DNA of 64,000 nucleotides. Origin: Clostridia bacterium. GTDB taxonomy: Bacteria; Bacillota; Clostridia; Lachnospirales; Lachnospiraceae. A program made the translations under genes and the position numbers. The notes beneath the pieces were generated by a model. That model saw only the letters and a list, made by a program, of their open reading frames with translations. It had not been told where the DNA came from and did no database searches. The stretch lies in NCBI GenBank assembly GCA_910576325.1, contig CAJTIM010000023.1, positions 1 through 64,000 of the forward strand, in the 5' to 3' direction. Shown in pieces: positions 15,942 to 24,148 of the stretch (position 1 is the stretch's first letter; each line of letters opens with the position of its first letter).

Positions 15942-18581
15942 TTAATGCGCCTCGTACCAGTTCTTCCCCTGCTTCATATCAATCTCAAGCGGCACCGAAA
16001 GCTTCGCCGCCCCATGCATTTCTTCCGCCAAAATCTCTTTCACACGCTGAGTTTCCTCCAAATGCGCCTCAACCAGAAGTTCATCATGCACCTGCAGCAA
16101 AAGCCGTGAGCGAAGACCCTCTTCCTTCAATCTCCGATCCACGCGAATCATGGCTAGCTTAATAATATCCGCCGCCGTTCCCTGAATAGGCGCGTTCATG
16201 GCGACACGCTCCCCAAAGGATCGCTGCATAAAATTCGAAGATTTCAATTCCGGCACCTGCCGCCGTCGTCCGAACATGGTCGTTACATACCCCTTCTCCC
16301 TGGCGTCCCTCACACAGCCGTCCAAAAATTCCTTAATTCTGGGATACGTCTCAAAATACTTCTCAATATACTCCTGAGCCTCCTTCCGGGTAATGCTCAA
16401 GTCCTGAGACAGTCCAAAGGAGCTAATACCATACACGATCCCGAAATTCACAGCCTTTGCATTGCGCCGCTGAAGGTCCGTCACCTCGTCAAAGGGAATA
16501 TGAAACACCTGGGAAGCCGTCAGCCGGTGAATGTCCTGAGCCTCCCGGTAAGCCTGAATGAGATTCTCATCCCCGGACATATGAGCCAGCACACGAAGCT
16601 CAATCTGAGAATAATCCGCGTCCAGAAGGGTATAACCCTCTTCCGGAACAAAAACTTTGCGTATGAGCCTTCCAAGCTCCATGCGGATCGGAATATTCTG
16701 CAGATTCGGTTCTACGCTGCTCAAACGCCCCGTAGCCGTAATGGTCTGCTGAAAGGTCGTATGAATCCTCTGATCCACTCCAATATAACCGGCCAGGCCG
16801 TCCGCATAGGTGGATTTCAGCTTCGTAAGCTGCCTGTATTCCAAAATATGCGACACAATCGGATGCTCAGGAGCCAGTTTTTCCAGCACCTCCGCCGAGG
16901 TGGAATAGCCGGTCTTTGTCTTTTTTCCGCCCTTCATTCCCATTTTATCAAATAAGATAACGCCGAGCTGCTTAGGCGAATTGATGTTAAACTCCTCTCC
17001 TGCTTCCCCGTAAATCTCTTTTTCCAATTCTCCAATCCGTACGGCCAGGGCATCGCCGTAGATTTTAAGCTCCTGAGCCTCCACCCGGATACCTGCCTGT
17101 TCCATGAAAAACAGGGTAAATACAAGAGGCATTTCCATATTCCGGTAAAGTTCCTCCATGCCCTCATCCCGAAGCCGTTTCTCCAAAGCAGGATAAACCT
17201 CATAGAGCACATAACTTAAATAGCCGGCATAAATGCGAAATTCCTCCGGCTTCTCCTCCAAAATCTCACCCAGAGGCTGCTTGCCGAATAGCTCCGCCCA
17301 GGAGGGCACGGAAAGGCTTAAGAACTCCCCTGCAAGCTCTTCACAGCTATAGCTGTCCTTCAACGGATTCAGCAAATAAGCCCCTATCTCCACGTCCCGG
17401 AAAATGTCGGGAGCCTTTGCCTCCAAAAACTTCAGCTGCTCCTTAAGCCCTAAGCATACAACTTCCTTCACTCCTGCAAGCGCCCGGGACAGACGATCCG
17501 CGAGCCACGCTTCCGTAAGAAAGCCCTGTACCGGGAAAATGTATACCTCCGCCCCGGATAATGCCAGGGAAAGCGCCAGTACCTTCCCATTCTCCCGAAT
17601 AAGCTCAAAGGCCACCCGTTCCTGCTTCCCGGCCTTTTCGAATATATTTTCCGCCTCGCCCAGATCCGTCACGGTCAAAAAGCTCTTTTCAATGGCTTCA
17701 TTGACCGGAGCCTCCACTGAAAAACGGGACAGCATATTTTTAAATTCCAATTCCTTTAGAATCTCGTATGCCTCCTGGGTATAAATGTTGCCCAGGCGGG
17801 CAGCTTCCCAGTCATAATCGTAATCACAGTCAATGTTGATGGTTGCAAGAGTTTTGCTGAGCTGTGCCATATCGTAATGATTACGAAGGGCCTCTCTCGC
17901 CCGGTTCGGCGTGATTTCCTCCACGTGGGCGTAGGCATTTTCAATAGTTCCGTATTTGACTACAAGATTAGTCGCCGTCTTTTCTCCGATGCCCGGAACA
18001 CCCGGTATGTTGTCGGAGGAATCACCCATAAGGGCTTTCAGTTCTATCACCTGCAAAGGTGTGATCTGGTAGCGGTCTATAACGTCCTGTGTATTGTAAT
18101 TTTCAATTTCCGTCACGCCGCCCTTGGTTTTTGGCATACGGATGCGGATATGCTCCGTGGCAAGCTGCAGAAGATCTCTGTCACCGGAAAGCACCGTGAC
18201 CTCCAGACCTTTCTTTTCGCTTCGCTTGGCCACCGTTCCCAGGAGATCATCCGCCTCCAGGCCGGCCTTTTCCATTGTGGGGATTCCCATTGCATGAAGC
18301 AGATTTTTCAGCACCGGAACCTGCTCGTGAAGTTCCTCGGGCATGGGCTTTCTTGTTCCCTTGTATTCCGCGTACATCTCATGGCGGAAGGTGGGGGGTT
18401 TCACATCAAAGGCCACGGTGATATAGTCGGGCTTTTCCTCCTCCAGAACCTTAAACAGCGTATTTAAGAAGCCAAAAATGGCGTTGGTGTGAAGGCCCTG
18501 GGAGTTGGTGAGATTGGTCACTCCGTAAAAGGCCCGGTTAATAATGCTGTGCCCGTCAACAAGTAATATTTTTTCGCTCAT
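15942..18581 (-). CDS. polA: DNA polymerase I
   Basis: An 879-residue family A polymerase for Okazaki-fragment maturation and repair. The N-terminal 290 residues form the 5'-3' exonuclease (GHSIINRAF, LSGDRDLLQL). A degenerate 3'-5' exonuclease-like domain follows with no clear catalytic acidic set. The C-terminal polymerase domain shows motif A (LLDADYSQIELRVLAHMSG) and motif C (QVHDELL). The ATG at 18581 follows GATAGGAGG. The longer frame to 18686 reads through a partial family-1 repeat and is rejected as coding. Confidence 0.95.
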   Translation of the reverse strand: MSEKILLVDGHSIINRAFYGVTNLTNSQGLHTNAIFGFLNTLFKVLEEEKPDYITVAFDVKPPTFRHEMYAEYKGTRKPMPEELHEQVPVLKNLLHAMGIPTMEKAGLEADDLLGTVAKRSEKKGLEVTVLSGDRDLLQLATEHIRIRMPKTKGGVTEIENYNTQDVIDRYQITPLQVIELKALMGDSSDNIPGVPGIGEKTATNLVVKYGTIENAYAHVEEITPNRAREALRNHYDMAQLSKTLATINIDCDYDYDWEAARLGNIYTQEAYEILKELEFKNMLSRFSVEAPVNEAIEKSFLTVTDLGEAENIFEKAGKQERVAFELIRENGKVLALSLALSGAEVYIFPVQGFLTEAWLADRLSRALAGVKEVVCLGLKEQLKFLEAKAPDIFRDVEIGAYLLNPLKDSYSCEELAGEFLSLSVPSWAELFGKQPLGEILEEKPEEFRIYAGYLSYVLYEVYPALEKRLRDEGMEELYRNMEMPLVFTLFFMEQAGIRVEAQELKIYGDALAVRIGELEKEIYGEAGEEFNINSPKQLGVILFDKMGMKGGKKTKTGYSTSAEVLEKLAPEHPIVSHILEYRQLTKLKSTYADGLAGYIGVDQRIHTTFQQTITATGRLSSVEPNLQNIPIRMELGRLIRKVFVPEEGYTLLDADYSQIELRVLAHMSGDENLIQAYREAQDIHRLTASQVFHIPFDEVTDLQRRNAKAVNFGIVYGISSFGLSQDLSITRKEAQEYIEKYFETYPRIKEFLDGCVRDAREKGYVTTMFGRRRQVPELKSSNFMQRSFGERVAMNAPIQGTAADIIKLAMIRVDRRLKEEGLRSRLLLQVHDELLVEAHLEETQRVKEILAEEMHGAAKLSVPLEIDMKQGKNWYEAH

Positions 18582-18600
18582 ATTCTGCCTCCTATCTATA

Positions 18601-18640
18601 GTCGCTGCACGACAGCACGAAAGGGTAAAGTCGCTTCGGC
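18601..18640 (-). repeat. Partial family-1 repeat upstream of polA
   Basis: Only the gene-proximal part is left (hairpin with GTCGTGCAGCGAC and the CCGAAGCGACTTTACCCTTT segment, minus sense). The inner stem and the short frame's start are missing. It ends about 20 bp before the polA ATG, the usual position for this element. Confidence 0.8.
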
Positions 18641-18675
18641 ACCCCGGTATCGGAGATATCAAAGATAAATTTCCA

Positions 18676-19020
18676 TCATAATACATCCGTTAAAACTTTT
18701 AAAATCTCCATTACCATAATGACAGCCAGCGCCGCCATTGCCATTACCTGGGACAATACATAGTACACATTAAAAAACCTTCTCCCCCGGATCTGAAGCT
18801 CCGATACTCTTAAGGATTCCTCCAAAAGCCGGTGGATATTCTGATCCTCCCCGCCATCTTCCAACTGGGCAAGGCCGGTGTAGATGGTATAGTAGATCTC
18901 AAGCTCCTCGTAACAATCCTGGCATGTGTGGATATGGGACAAAAAGGCGCTCAGCTCTTTGTCTGTCAGCTCCTTATTAATGTAAGGCATTACCATTTGT
19001 TCCGCTTCTTTACAGGTCAT
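18676..19020 (-). CDS. Zinc-finger anti-sigma-like membrane protein
   Basis: A 114-residue protein with an N-terminal zinc-binding helix pair of the zf-HC2 type: C3 and then H29-x3-C33-x2-C36. One hydrophobic helix near residues 85-107 suggests a membrane anchor. This layout is that of small anti-sigma factors that hold an ECF sigma factor at the membrane. No sigma gene is adjacent, so the partner is unknown. The ATG follows AAAGGAG. The gene ends about 95 bp upstream of the polA start. Confidence 0.75.
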   Translation of the reverse strand: MTCKEAEQMVMPYINKELTDKELSAFLSHIHTCQDCYEELEIYYTIYTGLAQLEDGGEDQNIHRLLEESLRVSELQIRGRRFFNVYYVLSQVMAMAALAVIMVMEILKVLTDVL

Positions 19021-19455
19021 GGGCAGGCTCCTTTCTGTCCGTGTATAAGAAAATGAAGTTCTATTTTCCTCATTAGCAGTATACTATTTTCAACAATGAA
19101 AGTAAACCTTTCCTGTACTTTCTTTTAAGGTTCCAATCCAATACCTTGAAAAATCCTATTTTTCCGGTATTCGTAAACAGAAACAGAGATACACCTTAAG
19201 CATACCTCTGTCTCTTCCTTCATAAACTTCCATCAGGCGCAATACTTTATCCTCTGCCTGTCATGACTATTTCAAATCTTCTTTTTCTTTATACAACATT
19301 TCATTCATTTATTCGCAAATAGCACTTAATATTCACACTAACCGTATATCTGCAAAGCAACAGCGTAGTAATCTACGGCTAACTTCACAAATACGCGGAT
19401 AATGAGAATAATAAGTGCTATTTACCCAATAATCAATATAAGAATAAATCCATTT
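19021..19455. other. Intergenic region with large inverted repeat
   Basis: No gene is seen. An imperfect repeat around ACAGAGATAC and ATACCTCTGT at about 19180-19212 may be a weak hairpin. A larger inverted repeat lies at 19316-19425. The region separates the rhamnose aldolase gene from the anti-sigma-like gene, so it probably holds the end of one transcript and the promoter of the next. Confidence 0.45.
19316..19425. repeat. 110-bp inverted repeat with internal hairpin
   Basis: The ends share AAATAGCACTTA as inverted copies, about 17 of 20 positions including flanks. An internal hairpin CGTAG-TAAT-CTACG lies at 19364-19377. It lies just past the 3' end of the rhamnose operon. A structured 3' RNA or a miniature element are both possible. 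Confidence 0.5.
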
Positions 19456-20523
19456 TTAAGCCTGTTTCTTCCGGTAAGACTCCGCCTCCCAGTGAGTGAT
19501 AAAGTACGTCAGCTCATCCGTCATCGGCAGGATTCCTCCGAACTTCTCCGCATAATAAGCCACCTTCATGGCATCTGTCAAAAGAAGCTCCGCATTGCGT
19601 ATCTCCTTCTCACTCTGGCAGAGGGCAAAGGCTCCCACATTCTGCACAAGGACAATCTTCGGATAATCTCCTTCCTTCTCCTTAAATGCATTCAGAGCCG
19701 CCTCCAAATCCTCATCCTCTCCCACAAACAGCGGAAACGCGCCGCAGTACACAATGTGATCCGGCGTAAACGGCTTTAAAAGGGCCTCGGCCTTCTCCCT
19801 GCTGCTCACAAAATACACGGACTCGCGAATCGGCAGAAATTCCGCCGCCCGTCCGGTAATGACATGAAGCCTGGAGGTCAGCTCTTCCTTGCCTTCCGTG
19901 CGCACATAAGCCTCCAGCTTATCAATCACATCCGCCAAAATACGGTCAATCTCCTCCGTGGTTTCCGCCGCGATAAAGATTCCGTGATTCTGCAGAAGCA
20001 CCACCTGCACCTCCTGGCCGTGCTCCTCCTTGTACACTTTCATAGCCTCATTGCAAAGCTTTCCAAGGGTGTACCCCGGACGGCAGATGGGAATCCAGAT
20101 CATCTGAGCGCCCAAAATCTCCTTTGCCAGCTCTTCGGCCCCCTTGGAGCAGGTAAGACCATTGATCAGCGCCGGATGAATGTGAAGCACATAGGTCTGG
20201 GGAAACAGGCTGTGGAGTAATGCTTCCACGCTGGGACGCTTGCTTAGATCCTCATCACACCGGGCATCCATCACATCCTTTAGAAACGCCGCTTCTCTGG
20301 CCGCATCCTCTGCCGGATAGTCCTTTTCCATAAGAGCCGTAAGCTTTGCAATATCCATAGCCACAAAGCCGTCCGCCGTAATGGTTCCCAGACTGGTGCC
20401 GGAGCATTTTACATAGAGAACTCCATCTTTCTTATAGGAGGTATTACCGCCGCCCGCCAGTACCAGATCCGGGTTTTTCCCGTGCTTGTTTGACATCTCA
20501 ACTAACTTTGTTAAATCAATCAT
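19456..20523 (-). CDS. Class II aldolase, probable L-rhamnulose-1-phosphate aldolase
   Basis: A 355-residue class II (zinc) aldolase. VLHIHPALINGL supplies the two metal histidines and LLQNHGIFIA the third. It resembles the aldolase half of bifunctional RhaE-type proteins rather than the 274-residue E. coli RhaD, and lacks the dehydrogenase half. Its place after rhamnose isomerase and kinase genes implies cleavage of rhamnulose-1-phosphate to dihydroxyacetone phosphate and lactaldehyde. The ATG at 20523 follows AGGAGA. The upstream family-1 short frame is in the same frame and lacks a stop codon, so an N-terminally extended form is possible. Confidence 0.82.
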   Translation of the reverse strand: MIDLTKLVEMSNKHGKNPDLVLAGGGNTSYKKDGVLYVKCSGTSLGTITADGFVAMDIAKLTALMEKDYPAEDAAREAAFLKDVMDARCDEDLSKRPSVEALLHSLFPQTYVLHIHPALINGLTCSKGAEELAKEILGAQMIWIPICRPGYTLGKLCNEAMKVYKEEHGQEVQVVLLQNHGIFIAAETTEEIDRILADVIDKLEAYVRTEGKEELTSRLHVITGRAAEFLPIRESVYFVSSREKAEALLKPFTPDHIVYCGAFPLFVGEDEDLEAALNAFKEKEGDYPKIVLVQNVGAFALCQSEKEIRNAELLLTDAMKVAYYAEKFGGILPMTDELTYFITHWEAESYRKKQA

Positions 20524-20543
20524 GACTTTTTCTCCTATTTTAA

Positions 20544-21078
20544 GTCGCTGCGCGACAGCACTAAAGGGTAAAGTCACTTCGGCACACCTGTGATGAGAGG
20601 AACTTTTACTCGAAAGGGCACTCATAAAAGTTCCTCTCGTGCGCCTTTGCGACTTTACCAATTAAGTCGCTGCGCGACAGCACTAAAGGGTAAAGTCACT
20701 TCGGCACACCTGTGATGAGAGGAACTTTTACTCGAAAGGGCACTCTAAAAGTTCCTCTCGTGCGCCTTTGCGACTTTACCAATTAAGTCGCTGCGCGACA
20801 GCACTAAAGGGTAAAGTCACTTCGGCACACCTGTGATGAGAGGAACTTTTACTCGAAAGGGCACTCATAAAAGTTCCTCTCGTGCGCCTTTGCGACTTTA
20901 CCAATTAAGTCGCTGCGCGATGGCTCTAAAGGGTAAAGTCACTTCGACACACCTGTAATGAGAGGAACTTTTACTCGAAAGGGCACTCATAAAAGTTCCT
21001 CTCGTGCGCCTTTGTGACTTTACCAATTAAGTCGCTGCGCGATGGCACTAAAGGGTAAAGCGCCTTCGTGACTTTACC
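20544..21078 (-). repeat. Tandem array of family-1 repeats (four full, one collapsed)
   Basis: Copies at 20544-20659, 20666-20780, 20787-20902 and 20909-21024 and a collapsed copy at 21031-21078, separated by six bases (period 121-122). They fill the gap between rhaA and the aldolase gene. The third copy equals the first. The second has a one-base deletion that removes the ATG of the short frame. The fifth has lost the inner stem. Copy one ends about 20 bp before the aldolase ATG. Confidence 0.93.
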
Positions 21079-21080
21079 GT

Positions 21081-22337
21081 CTATTTCCGCTTGGAAAGCA
21101 CCTCTTCCTCATACTTCTCAATCTGCGCAAACCAGTCCTCCTGCACCGGAGCGCCGTTCTGCTCGCAGAAATAATTCCACACATCCCCGAGAGGATACGT
21201 CTTCATCTCCTCCTGACGCATCATCAGCTCTGTGAACTTCCCGGCGTCCTGAAGCTCTTTCAGCTTCTTATTGGGAGAAAGCAGCGCATAGAGAAGAGCT
21301 TTCTGCATATTGCGCATACCCGTTACCCAGGCGGAAATCCGGTTGATGCTTGCGTCAAAATAATCCAGAGCCAGAAGCACCCTGTCAATGGCATCGTTGC
21401 GCACGATCTCCTTGGCAATCTCTCTCGTCTCATCATCAAAGAGAACCACATGGTCGCTGTCCCAGCGCACGCCTCTTGTCACATGAAGGGCAATCTTGTC
21501 ATTAAACAGCAGCATGGAGGAAATCTTATCGGACACCACCTCGGTAGGATGATAATGTCCGTTGTCCATCAGGCTGATGATTCCGTTTCTTGCCGCATAA
21601 TTGATTGTAAACTCGCTGGAGCCCACCGTATAAGACTCCATACCGATACCAAACACCTTAGACTCCAGACACACCAGAACCTTTTCCTTGTCATAGGGAA
21701 CAGCCAGAATCTCATCCAAGGACTGCTTAAATCTTGCACGGGGTCCCAGGCGGTCCGCCGGAACATCCTTCATTCCGTCGGGAATCCAGATATTCATGGC
21801 ACAAGGACAGCCCTGCTCTGTGGCCAGATATTCGGAAATCTTAATACATGCGATACAGTGATCCACCCAGAACTTACGAACCTTCTCGTTGGGGCTTGAG
21901 AGGGTCAGACTGTCCTCTGCCATCGGATGAGAAAAGCAGGTGGGATTAAAGTCAAAGGCAACGCCGTTCTTCTTGCCGAACTCCACCCATTTTGCAAAAT
22001 GCTTCGGCTCAATCTTATCCCGATCTGCGCGCTCTCCGTTCTCAAAGATGGCGTAGCAGGCATGGAGATTCACCTTATGCTTGCCGGGAATCAGGCTTAA
22101 AGCCTTCTCAATGTCCGCCATCAGCTCCTCCGGATTCCTTGCTCTTCCGGGATAATTGCCTGTAGTCTGAATACCGCCGGTCAAAGGCCCGTCATGGTCA
22201 AATCCGATTACATCATCTCCCTGCCAGCAGTGCATGGAAATGGGAATCCCTTTGAGACGCTCCAGAGCCGCATCCGTATCCACGCCGATTTTCGCATACA
22301 TTGCCTTCGCTGATTCATATCTTTCTTTCACATTCAT
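21081..22337 (-). CDS. rhaA: L-rhamnose isomerase
   Basis: A 418-residue TIM-barrel isomerase that converts L-rhamnose to L-rhamnulose using divalent metal. Family blocks include GIPISMHCWQGDDVIGFD near the N-terminus, NIWIPDGMKD and SLMDNGHYHPTEVVSDK; the length is normal. Of two nearby ATGs, the one at 22337 is preferred because GGAGG lies nine bases upstream; the ATG at 22346 directly abuts that site. The stop codon of the repeat-borne short frame (22343-22345) lies between ribosome-binding site and start. Confidence 0.96.
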   Translation of the reverse strand: MNVKERYESAKAMYAKIGVDTDAALERLKGIPISMHCWQGDDVIGFDHDGPLTGGIQTTGNYPGRARNPEELMADIEKALSLIPGKHKVNLHACYAIFENGERADRDKIEPKHFAKWVEFGKKNGVAFDFNPTCFSHPMAEDSLTLSSPNEKVRKFWVDHCIACIKISEYLATEQGCPCAMNIWIPDGMKDVPADRLGPRARFKQSLDEILAVPYDKEKVLVCLESKVFGIGMESYTVGSSEFTINYAARNGIISLMDNGHYHPTEVVSDKISSMLLFNDKIALHVTRGVRWDSDHVVLFDDETREIAKEIVRNDAIDRVLLALDYFDASINRISAWVTGMRNMQKALLYALLSPNKKLKELQDAGKFTELMMRQEEMKTYPLGDVWNYFCEQNGAPVQEDWFAQIEKYEEEVLSKRK

Positions 22338-22342
22338 GCCTA

Positions 22343-22441
22343 TCATCCTCCTATTTTAAGTCGCTGCGCGACAGCTCTAAAGGGTAAAGTCACTTCGACA
22401 CACCTGTAATGAGAGGAACTTTCATTCGAAAGGGCACTCAT
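22343..22441 (-). CDS. Putative 32-aa leader peptide inside family-1 repeat
   Basis: A short frame starting MSALSNESSS and continuing through AVAQRLKIGG to a TGA that overlaps the rhaA ribosome-binding region. Its own start follows GAGAGGAA. It ends five bases before the rhaA ATG, so coupling is plausible. Unproven. Confidence 0.3.
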   Translation of the reverse strand: MSALSNESSSHYRCVEVTLPFRAVAQRLKIGG

Positions 22442-22627
22442 GAAAGTTCCTCTCGTGCGCCTTTGCGACTTTACTATTTAAATCGCTGCGCGATGGCACT
22501 AAAGGGTAAAGTCACTTCGGCGCACCTGTAATGAGAGAAACTTTCATTCGAAAGGGCACTCATGAAAGTTCCTCTCGTGCGCCTTTGCAACTTTACCACT
22601 ATTATAGTCGCTGCGCGACAGCTCTAT
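22360..22627 (-). repeat. Family-1 repeats between rhaB and rhaA (two full, one partial)
   Basis: Copies at 22360-22474 and 22482-22597, and a fragment at 22608-22627. Here the inner stem reads CTTTCA/TGAAAG instead of CTTTTA/TAAAAG, a compensatory change. In the second copy the end hairpin is ATCGC/GCGAT instead of GTCGC/GCGAC, again compensatory. Confidence 0.92.
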
Positions 22628-22670
22628 CAGTTGCGTATTATATATGATATACTCCCGCTTTTATCTCTCT

Positions 22671-24077
22671 CTAAGCCCGAAATGACCGAATCTCAAAGGA
22701 ATTGCGGATACAAACCCTGGCGTCCCAGATATCCTTAAGCTCCCCGGCCGCAATCATCTGCGCCGCCAGATTTCCAAGAGCCGTAGCCTCTCCCGGTCCT
22801 GCCAGAACTTCCTTCTTCGTGTACCAGGCCGTCAGCTCATTGAGGTAATCCGCATTGGAACCGCCGCCCACCACATGAATCTTATCATAGGTCTTCCCGG
22901 TAAGCTCCTCAATCTCCCAGACCGTTTCGCCGTAGCTGCGGGCCAGATTCTGGTAAATGACCGCCGCCAGCTCTCCCGGCGTCTCCGGCACTGCCTGGTC
23001 GTGCTTCCTGCAATATTCCTGTATCGCTTCAATCATACTGTCCGGAGACAGGAAGCTCTGATCGTTCACATCAATCACCGTGGGGAAGTCCGAAACCTCC
23101 TCAGCCATCTTGCAAAGCTCCGCGTAGCTGTATTTTACCGGAAGCTCCTTTCGAACGGACTGAATCATCCACAGTCCCATAATATTTTTCAAAAACCGGA
23201 ACCGGTAATCCACGCCGCCCTCATTGGTAAAGTTTGCCCTGCGGCTTTCCTCTCTGCAATCCGCTTCCTTTAGCTCCGTTCCCATCAGGGACCAGGTGCC
23301 GGAGCTTATGTAGATCACATCCTCCTCCGTGGAGGGAACCGCCAGAACCGCAGAAGCCGTATCATGGGTAGCCGGCTGCATCACCGTGCAGGAGAAGCCA
23401 ACCTCCCCGGCCACCTCTTTCTTTAAGGGTCCTACCACAGTTCCCGGAAGGCTGATAGGCCCGAAGATTTCTTTTTTATAGCCCAAACGCTCAATCAATT
23501 CAAAGTCCCAGTCCTTTGTCTTCGGACTTACAAGCTGGCCCGAGGTGGCATTGGTATACTCTGTTTTTGCCACGCCTGTCAGCAGATAATGAAAATAATC
23601 CGGAAGCATCAAAAGCTGCTCTGCCTCTTCCATCAGCTCCGGCTGCTGCTCCTTTACGGCCATGAGCTGATAAATGGTATTGAAAATCTGTTTCTGGATT
23701 CCCGTTCGCCCATACAGCTCCTCCGGAGAAATGATCTCATAAACCTTGTCGTCCATTCCCTCCGTCCGCTTATCCCGATAGCCGACCGCATCCCCCAGGC
23801 GCTCCCCGTTTTTATCCAGAAGAACATAGTCCACCGCCCAGGTGTCCACACCCATACTCACCGGAATTTTCCCAAGCTCCTTACAGCGTTTCATTCCGGC
23901 CTTGATTTCTCCGAACAGGCCGTCCGCATCCCAGCACAAATGCCCGTTCTTTGGCTTCATGCCGTTGTCAAAGCGGTAGAGCTCCTCCAGAACCATTTTC
24001 CCGTCCTCAAGGTGCCCCAGGATATGGCGTCCACTGGAAGCCCCGATGTCTACTGCCAGATAATAGGTGTTGCTCAT
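22671..24077 (-). CDS. rhaB: Rhamnulokinase
   Basis: A 468-residue FGGY/ASKHA-type sugar kinase that phosphorylates L-rhamnulose at C1. The N-terminal phosphate loop is AVDIGASSGRHILG (residues about 8-21). MGVDTWAVDYVLLDKNG and the C-terminal HVVGGGSNADYLNELTA are standard family blocks. The ATG follows GGAGAAAAGGG. A strong hairpin separates it from the upstream binding-protein gene, so it may be expressed at a lower level. Confidence 0.95.
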   Translation of the reverse strand: MSNTYYLAVDIGASSGRHILGHLEDGKMVLEELYRFDNGMKPKNGHLCWDADGLFGEIKAGMKRCKELGKIPVSMGVDTWAVDYVLLDKNGERLGDAVGYRDKRTEGMDDKVYEIISPEELYGRTGIQKQIFNTIYQLMAVKEQQPELMEEAEQLLMLPDYFHYLLTGVAKTEYTNATSGQLVSPKTKDWDFELIERLGYKKEIFGPISLPGTVVGPLKKEVAGEVGFSCTVMQPATHDTASAVLAVPSTEEDVIYISSGTWSLMGTELKEADCREESRRANFTNEGGVDYRFRFLKNIMGLWMIQSVRKELPVKYSYAELCKMAEEVSDFPTVIDVNDQSFLSPDSMIEAIQEYCRKHDQAVPETPGELAAVIYQNLARSYGETVWEIEELTGKTYDKIHVVGGGSNADYLNELTAWYTKKEVLAGPGEATALGNLAAQMIAAGELKDIWDARVCIRNSFEIRSFRA

Positions 24078-24097
24078 CCCTTTTCTCCTTCTTTAAA

Positions 24098-24127
24098 ACT
24101 GGGGGACTGCAGGCGCAGTCCCCCAGT
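24098..24127 (-). terminator. Strong intra-operon hairpin between binding-protein gene and rhaB
   Basis: A perfect 13-bp stem (ACTGGGGGACTGC and its complement) with a four-base loop is followed on the minus strand by TTTAAAG. The weak T tract suggests partial termination or protection of the upstream message, which would raise the ratio of binding protein to kinase. Confidence 0.7.
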
Positions 24128-24148
24128 ATTCTTATAGCCTTTTAAATC

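Noticed and set aside
18582..18686. N-terminal extension of PolA
   Set aside because: It translates a partial repeat; the ATG at 18581 has AGGAGG and begins the conserved MSEKILLVDGHS sequence.
20544..21078. Possible CRISPR array (regular tandem repeats)
   Set aside because: Units are about 116 bp with only six-base, nearly constant gaps, and no cas genes are near. Spacers are absent.
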